DNA of 12,438 nt, from positions 1 to 12,438 of the forward strand of contig WTXD01000323.1 in assembly GCA_022496205.1 (NCBI GenBank), given 5' to 3'. The stretch comes from Gloeopeniophorella convolvens. Lineage: Eukaryota; Basidiomycota; Agaricomycetes; Russulales. Of the stretch, positions 7,605 to 12,438 are shown one piece after another (position 1 is the first letter of the stretch; each line of letters opens with the position of its first letter). Below the pieces are notes generated by a model. The model was not told the origin of the DNA, ran no database searches, and was given only the letters and a program-made list of their open reading frames with translations. A program made the position numbers and the translations under genes.

Positions 7605-10216
7605 TCAGCGCCAGCTCGTGACGATACCTTGAGTGCCGGACGTAGGCGTCGTCGCCTGTCGGTTCGGGTCCGACTCCCATACGATGCTACCATCGGTCTC
7701 CTTGCGGATAAACTTGAACTGGAATGCGGTATTGGGCGGTAGATACGCCGTCGCGCCCCACACGGGGTAAGATGTTGGGTCGAGCGGGATCTGCCACGTC
7801 CGACACGTGTCAGCACAAGCAACGCATGTCGCCCCAGAGAGGGGTGTAACACGCACTGCATTGGAGGGATCCCAGTTACCCAGCTGGGGTACACTGCCCA
7901 CGACGAATATGTTCTGAATAGATCGCGTTTAGTACCAGTCAAGGGGCTCGATGTGAGCATCGATACCTCGCCGAACGTCGTGTTCGCCGTCTCAGAGAAC
8001 ATGACAGGAACCTGCACCACGCTCGGCGTGGCCGCAGCGATGCCCAGAGCTCCCGTGTGCACCGCGAGTGCCTGTCGCGCGCCGATGTTCACGCTGACGC
8101 TGCCGCCTGCGGCAATCGTCACACTGCGGTACATCCATCAGTCAACTTAGCATCCATGTACGAACAAGCGAGTTGCACTCACGCAGAGCCCGTGCATGTC
8201 CCCGCGGCGCCTGGCGCGCCCTCTGCGACGTTGCAGTACGATCCGGCTGGCAGGCCCGTGGCGAGCGTGGCTTGCCACGGGGTATCTGCGTTGTTGATCG
8301 CTACGAAGCCCAGTGTGCCTGGTCTATGTCAGCAGGAGGCTCAAAATCGTGTTGAAGCAGGACGCACCACGGGCGAACGCGATGCGTTGGGATGTCGGTG
8401 CAGTCCATTGTGCAAGAGCGGCGCTACCAACGTGATTCCGGAAGCCGACCATGCCTGCAATGGCGGGCCAGCGGTGCTGGCAAAACCTGGAATTCTCAAC
8501 GTCAGATGCATGAAGAGAGATAACTGGTGTGTTCGGCGCACCATCCATCCGCACCGATGCTGCCACTGCAGGTACCAATGCCTATGTGTGATAGAGGATT
8601 TGATATGAAGGAGGCGAGGGCTATGAGGTAGAGTACGTACCGCTGTTAGGCGCGCCAGCATCGAAGTTGGGGAAGCTATCGTAGCTCGAGAGTACGGTGG
8701 GAGTCCCGTACGGGTGCGCGCTATAGTGACACGAGCAGTTCAGCAATGGCGCTCCGAGTAAAACGCAATCTCGTACAGGGCAAAAACGGTAGCAAGCGTG
8801 TACGTGTTCGAAGGCGAATATGCATTGAGCGAGAATGAGTTCTGCGCATACTGTCAATGAAACGAAAAGTCAGAGAACTCATAGCTCGCACCCGCTCAGT
8901 ATCGTGATTGCAGACGATGGCGTTCGCGCTGGATCCTGCGACCCAGCCTTGGTTGTCGAGGTTCTGTAGTGCTGAGATGCCGCTGGTGAGGAACCCGTCC
9001 CTCAGCGCGGTGGTATAGCGGAATCTGTGACAGCAGACCGTTAGGCGAGGCAGTTGACGAGGGAGAACGTGCTAACTCTTGGACGTCACCGTTTCCGGTG
9101 TACATCGCGGGAGTGACTGGTTCACCTTCGCCCCAGTATACCTGGAAGCCATATTTTGGCCCAAACATCTCATTCGATATCACTCGAGTGCTCACCTCTT
9201 GAGTGATATAGGGCTTAGTTGTTAGTCTCGACAAGATGTTGGCGATATCTGCAGGGTTGATATCTGGGGGTGAAAGGTGAATAGATCCATCTAGAACGAA
9301 GCTAGTGCACGCACGCACTCTTTGCAGCATCAAGGCGGAATCCATCTACCCCTAGACTAATCAAGTCGTTTGCGTACGCGGCGAGCTGTTGCCGAACAGC
9401 ATCCGTGTCCGTGGCCAAGCTGAAGATAATGAGCGCTCTGTGCCGAGCTGCTTCAACTCAGGCGTACTCACTCTGCCAGGTTGTCAAGCTCGCATGTCCA
9501 CACTTCGGTTTCGTCATCCCAGTTGACAATGTCGTCGCCTGACTCGAGACCACAATGATGGAAACTCGAGTTCTGGTAAATGCCAGGGTAATTGTAATGT
9601 GTGAAACCTTGAGATAGATTGTTGAGAAGAAGAAGGCCTGGAATAGAAACAGTACAAACTGCTCCCTGCTACGCCCGTACCAGAATCCTCGCCGGACATG
9701 TGATTCCAGATACTATCTGCAATCGGGTGAGGCTGAGTCCCACTGACAGGGTATCCTGCAACAGCTTGGACGAACCAGCTATGACCTTGACGCCAGCTGC
9801 ATGGCAAGTGTTAATCATATTTTGGTACTGCGATCGGTTTCCGCGCTTGGAGGTGAGTATGTATGAAACGGGCTGATAGTCCGTCCACCATTGAGAGCCC
9901 TGAACGTGCTCTTGTGCAGGGCTCGCTTGTGTATATGATTGGCGTGCGTTTTACGCGCATAGGCGAAGCTTGATGCTCACCTTGGACGAATCCATACCCA
10001 GCCGGGCCGAGGAAAGACGTGCATTCTGCTGCAATGCTGTCCCAGTTCCACTCGAACATTTGCGCAATCACCGCTGCCAACAAGCGTTGAACTCCCTGAG
10101 AGCGCGGAGGTCACCGAACGCTCACCTTTACTTCCAGACGGCGCACGCTCAGCATGCGTCGCAGCGCGCGCGAGCGCCGCGTGCACGAGTACTGGAATCA
10201 GAGATGGCAGGAGCAT
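7605..10216 (-). CDS. Secreted alpha-amylase, GH13 with C-terminal CBM20 starch-binding domain
   Basis: Sixteen exons (10126-10216, 9981-10073, 9776-9925, 9660-9716, 9472-9607, 9319-9419, 9196-9263, 9077-9141, 8892-9024, 8777-8841, 8641-8720, 8542-8581, 8368-8486, 8183-8318, 7967-8123, 7605-7913) sum to exactly 1800 nt (599 residues), with introns of 49-59 nt. The enzyme hydrolyses internal alpha-1,4 bonds of starch outside the cell. Residues 1-~18 form a signal peptide. The GH13 barrel (~31-355) shows [38 protein letters not shown] (nucleophile Asp206), ITQE (acid/base Glu232) and NHDTER (Asp295). FALAHPYGTP and CQHRW follow, then beta-domain C (~360-475). CBM20 spans ~482-599, with [12 protein letters not shown] and WESDPNR. 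The barrel motifs resemble the actinobacterial/animal-like type (GH13_32) rather than Aspergillus Taka-amylase (GH13_1). NSS and NTT are possible N-glycosylation sites. The frame is intact and the gene is probably functional. Confidence 0.97.
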
Positions 10217-10377
10217 CTTTCGCGGGTGTGCAGCTCGCCGGCCTTGTTGGACTCGGTGCAGAGGGAAAGGACGCCTTCTCTATCCGTTGGTCGGGTTTTA
10301 AGCTCGGCCGCGCGGCGTCAGCGCTGTCCTGAGCTTCCGGGGATGTCGATCGCGTGGTCATTGACTGACCCAACACG

Positions 10378-10397
10378 TGTCGTGACCTGTCGTGACC
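10378..10397 (+). repeat. Tandem duplication of TGTCGTGACC
   Basis: The 10-bp unit TGTCGTGACC occurs twice head to tail about 160 nt upstream of the amylase start. TCGTGAC recurs at about 10424. The unit could be a regulator site, which is inference only. Confidence 0.4.
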
Positions 10398-10424
10398 CAT
10401 TCAGAATTCTTCTTCATTCAGAAT
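10398..10424 (+). repeat. Direct repeat CATTCAGAAT x2
   Basis: CATTCAGAAT occurs at 10398-10407 and 10415-10424, immediately after the TGTCGTGACC tandem. Confidence 0.4.
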
Positions 10425-10657
10425 CGTGACAAGTCGCGGAGACTTCGGGGTGCACCTGATCCAGCGCGTTGCTCGGACGGCTAGGAGAGTGGGGTTTTGT
10501 GAGACTCCTGCAGAATTTGAGCGAGAACGCCACTCGCTGTGCCCTTGTTCGGGTACTTGTAAAAGCGAGCATCTTTTGGGTACGTGTGCATTGAGTTGCG
10601 CGGCGCGAGACGCCGCTCCACTGACATGCGGTGACAGCTGGTGACAGCGATACGCAG

Positions 10658-10673
10658 GCTAGCAGCTGCTAGC
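10658..10673. repeat. 16-bp perfect palindrome
   Basis: GCTAGCAGCTGCTAGC equals its own reverse complement. It lies between the amylase and OMA1 genes, next to two GTGACAGC copies at 10631 and 10641. It could bind a dimeric regulator. Confidence 0.5.
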
Positions 10674-10849
10674 AGCGACGCTAGCACGGGGTCGGCTGTT
10701 GCTTCCGGTTGTCGTCGGCCCGCGCGGCTTCTGCAGTTCTCGATGATGATGGTGCGGCCGCATGACGCTAGGTTTCCGCAAGGCGCGGGTCAGAGGTCGA
10801 CAACTTCAGTTTCCGAGGGCATCGATCCCCAGGCCGCGTCCGCGTTGTG

Positions 10850-10892
10850 GCGAGTCGGCGCGTTGCAAGCGCGGATCGGGCCGCCGACTCGC
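10850..10892. repeat. 11-bp inverted repeat with 21-nt loop
   Basis: GCGAGTCGGCG (10850-10860) is repeated inverted as CGCCGACTCGC (10882-10892). It can form a GC-rich stem. No function is evident. Confidence 0.4.
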
Positions 10893-11099
10893 GCGGTTGC
10901 CGGTTTCGTCATCGCCGGCCTCAAGGCTCAGCTGCTCGCGCGCGAGCGGTGCAACAGCTGTTCTGAATAGACTACGTACGTATCCTGCAATCGCCACTAC
11001 GCCGGCTTGTCATAGCCTTCATTCCGAGTTTTCGTTCCGTTTTCTCATTGTACTTTCAGTCTTCCGATTGAACAGGATTGAACCGCCTGCGTGGCGTCA

Positions 11100-12438
11100 A
11101 TGCTTGCTGCTCTCGCGCGACGAACTCTCCGGCCATTCCCCACCTCCATCCAGTTTCCCCGATGTCGACCCGCCAGGATTTTGCAACACATAGAACGCAA
11201 GACCTGTTCTGATTATCAAACAAACACCACTCTACGTTATCTGCAGCGTCGTAACCTGTCAACCTCTGCCCCGCGTCGGGCACAGTACTCGCGTTTCGAT
11301 GATGGTCCTCAAAAATCAGATCAAGTCAGTATCGAGATCTCAAACAAACGTTTTGGTGGTCACTGTGGCAGGTCTGGGGATTGCATACTTTATTGCGCAG
11401 TGCGTCCCCTATAGTTGCCCTTATTCTTCTTTGTGCCCTAATCCCGTCCGCAAGCATCGAACAAGTCCCAGAGACCGGGCCGCTGGCGCTTCATGGACGT
11501 TAGCGTAGAATACGAAGCTGCCGTGCGTTCCTCCCGTCCATCCATGTACTCTTCCTGTTAAATATGCTTGCTAGCTCTGGGAGTCTTCATATACCTCGCT
11601 TCTGAGGAGTATCGCGGGAAGATCCTGCCGCCGTCGCACATCGTCACACAACACGTGCACCGCATTGTTTCGCGTATCCTCGAGGCAAACAACCTTGGTA
11701 CCCTCAGAGGCTCGCCGCGACCACCAGTGCCCTCCCGAGAAGTGGCACATCAGTCCTCGTCTGGGTTTGGCGGGGATGGTGGGCAGGAGAATGCTCCTGA
11801 TTTATGGGACCCGGATGCAGCTGGACACGGCGCCTCGCCTGGAACGGGCCAGAAGGAGTGGAATCTACTCGTCGTGAACGACAAGAACACCGTCAATGCC
11901 ATGGCAGCTCCAGGTGCGCTAGTGCACGCCGTTCGCTGTCTCTGCACAGCTGATGTGACAAAGGTACGATCGTCGTCTTCACGGGAATCCTTCCCGTGGC
12001 AAAGGATGAGCAAGGTCTTGCCGCGATACTCAGCCACGGTACGTCTGTCACGCTCTGCACAACCCCAACTCGTTCTTACTGCACTTTTAGAGGTCGGCCA
12101 TGTCGGTACGTTCCTCGTACAACCTCGTTGCATATTTCGCCCACCCCGCTCACGCTTTCGAAGTCGCGCGTCATAGCGCAGAGAGCTATTCTTACATGAA
12201 GTTACTCATCTTCGCTGCCTATCTTGCCGAAGTTGTCGGTTTCAGTGGCATGGGCGACCTCCTGGCCACACTGCTCCTACAACTTCCACACTCGCGCAAG
12301 CAAGAGTATGAGGGTCTGTCCTTCGCTCCCGCGGCGTACAAGCACACCCTGATGTCCTTCGTTTGTAGCTGACCAGATCGGCCTGCGACTCTCTGCCAAG
12401 GCGTGCTTCGACCCGACTGCCGCTCCCGAGTCCGTGCT
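11100..12438 (+). CDS. OMA1: Mitochondrial inner-membrane metallopeptidase Oma1 (M48), N-terminal part, 3' truncated by window, with apparent frameshifts
   Basis: Exons: 11100-11399, 11455-11522, 11575-11913, 11964-12038, 12091-12105, 12164-12313 and 12369 to the window end; introns are 50-58 nt. Oma1 is a stress-activated zinc protease of the mitochondrial inner membrane, best known for processing dynamin-like fusion proteins and for quality control. Visible: an Arg/Ser-rich presequence with RRNLSTSAPRRAQYSRF, one membrane segment (NVLVVTVAGLGIAYFIA), the family block EQVPETG followed by RWRFMDV, EEYRGKILPP, NAMAAPG, VVFTGILPV, the zinc motif HEVGH, and EYEADQIG holding the third zinc ligand. 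The zinc motif is split over three exons, with a 15-nt exon coding its middle. Relative to the family the frame slips three times: at ~11305-11325 near an A5 run (+1), at 11477-11480 in GGGC (+1) and at 11602-11603 (-1). From 11604 on the frame is clean. These are either sequence errors or early decay, so functionality is uncertain. Confidence 0.9.

Larger units (their letters stand above)
10217..11099. promoter_or_regulatory. Divergent intergenic region upstream of the amylase (-) and OMA1 (+) genes
   Basis: This 883-bp region must hold both promoters. Its open frames lack motifs or splice support. It contains several short repeats and palindromes, listed separately. No canonical TATA box is obvious for the amylase; the nearest candidate is TTAAAA at about 10297 on the minus strand. 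Just before OMA1 the + strand is T/C-rich (about 11030-11065), consistent with a fungal leader. Confidence 0.45.

Noticed and set aside
10641..10970. Plus-strand open frame of about 109 codons in the amylase-OMA1 gap
   Set aside because: It has no recognisable domain, covers the palindrome and repeats, and its composition fits GC-rich noncoding DNA. It was not called as a gene.
11568..12176. Reading OMA1 exon 3 as one unspliced 202-codon frame
   Set aside because: The frame loses all Oma1 similarity after NAMAAPG. Splicing at 11913/11964 restores VVFTGILPV and HEVGH.
1..12438. tRNA, rRNA, CRISPR array or secondary-metabolite cluster
   Set aside because: No cloverleaf-like block with A/B boxes, no regularly spaced repeats and no backbone biosynthetic enzyme were seen. 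The gene set is mixed housekeeping.

Overview
The window looks like genomic DNA of a filamentous basidiomycete (Agaricomycete-type). Coding sequence is GC-rich, and the genes are cut by many very short introns (mostly 48-60 nt, GT...AG, fungal-style branch sites). One amylase gene alone has 16 exons in 600 codons. The gene content (Mad1, a typical 2-Cys peroxiredoxin, an F-box-like protein, a secreted starch-binding alpha-amylase, mitochondrial Oma1) is eukaryotic and fungal. There are no bacterial operons, CRISPR arrays, tRNA or rRNA. All exon models below were assembled by hand from reading frame, splice signals and family motifs.

Layout. 1-1471 (+): 3' part of the spindle-checkpoint gene MAD1. 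1637-2116: a 480-bp non-coding DNA element in the gap between two converging genes. It has ~40-bp terminal inverted repeats starting CACTG and a 3-bp AAT target duplication, so it is a CACTA-like (En/Spm, CMC) MITE. 2247-3201 (-): a six-exon typical 2-Cys peroxiredoxin of the Tsa1/Prx1 type, with a TATA box just upstream. About 3807-5578 (-): a proline/serine-rich protein with a probable F-box and a leucine-rich C-terminal half; its exact C-terminus is uncertain. 5579-6730: a divergent promoter, then weak, unrecognised spliced coding signals on the + strand. 6923-7179 (+): a small cysteine-rich protein with a signal peptide. 7605-10216 (-): a 599-residue secreted alpha-amylase (GH13 catalytic domain, domain C, C-terminal CBM20) with all three catalytic acids present. 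10217-11099: a divergent intergenic region with short repeats and palindromes. 11100-12438 (+): 5' part of OMA1, the mitochondrial inner-membrane metallopeptidase. It is cut off by the window end and carries three apparent frameshifts near its N-terminus.

The genes are mostly unrelated housekeeping functions (mitosis, redox defence, mitochondrial quality control) next to one secreted carbohydrate-active enzyme and one small secreted protein, the usual mix in a fungal chromosome arm. I saw no multi-gene novel system. The most noteworthy items are the previously unannotated CACTA-like MITE, a probable GC-AG intron in MAD1, microexons of 15 nt (inside the Oma1 zinc motif) and 24 nt (peroxiredoxin), a stop-free 3n intron directly after the amylase catalytic Glu, and the clustered frameshifts in OMA1.
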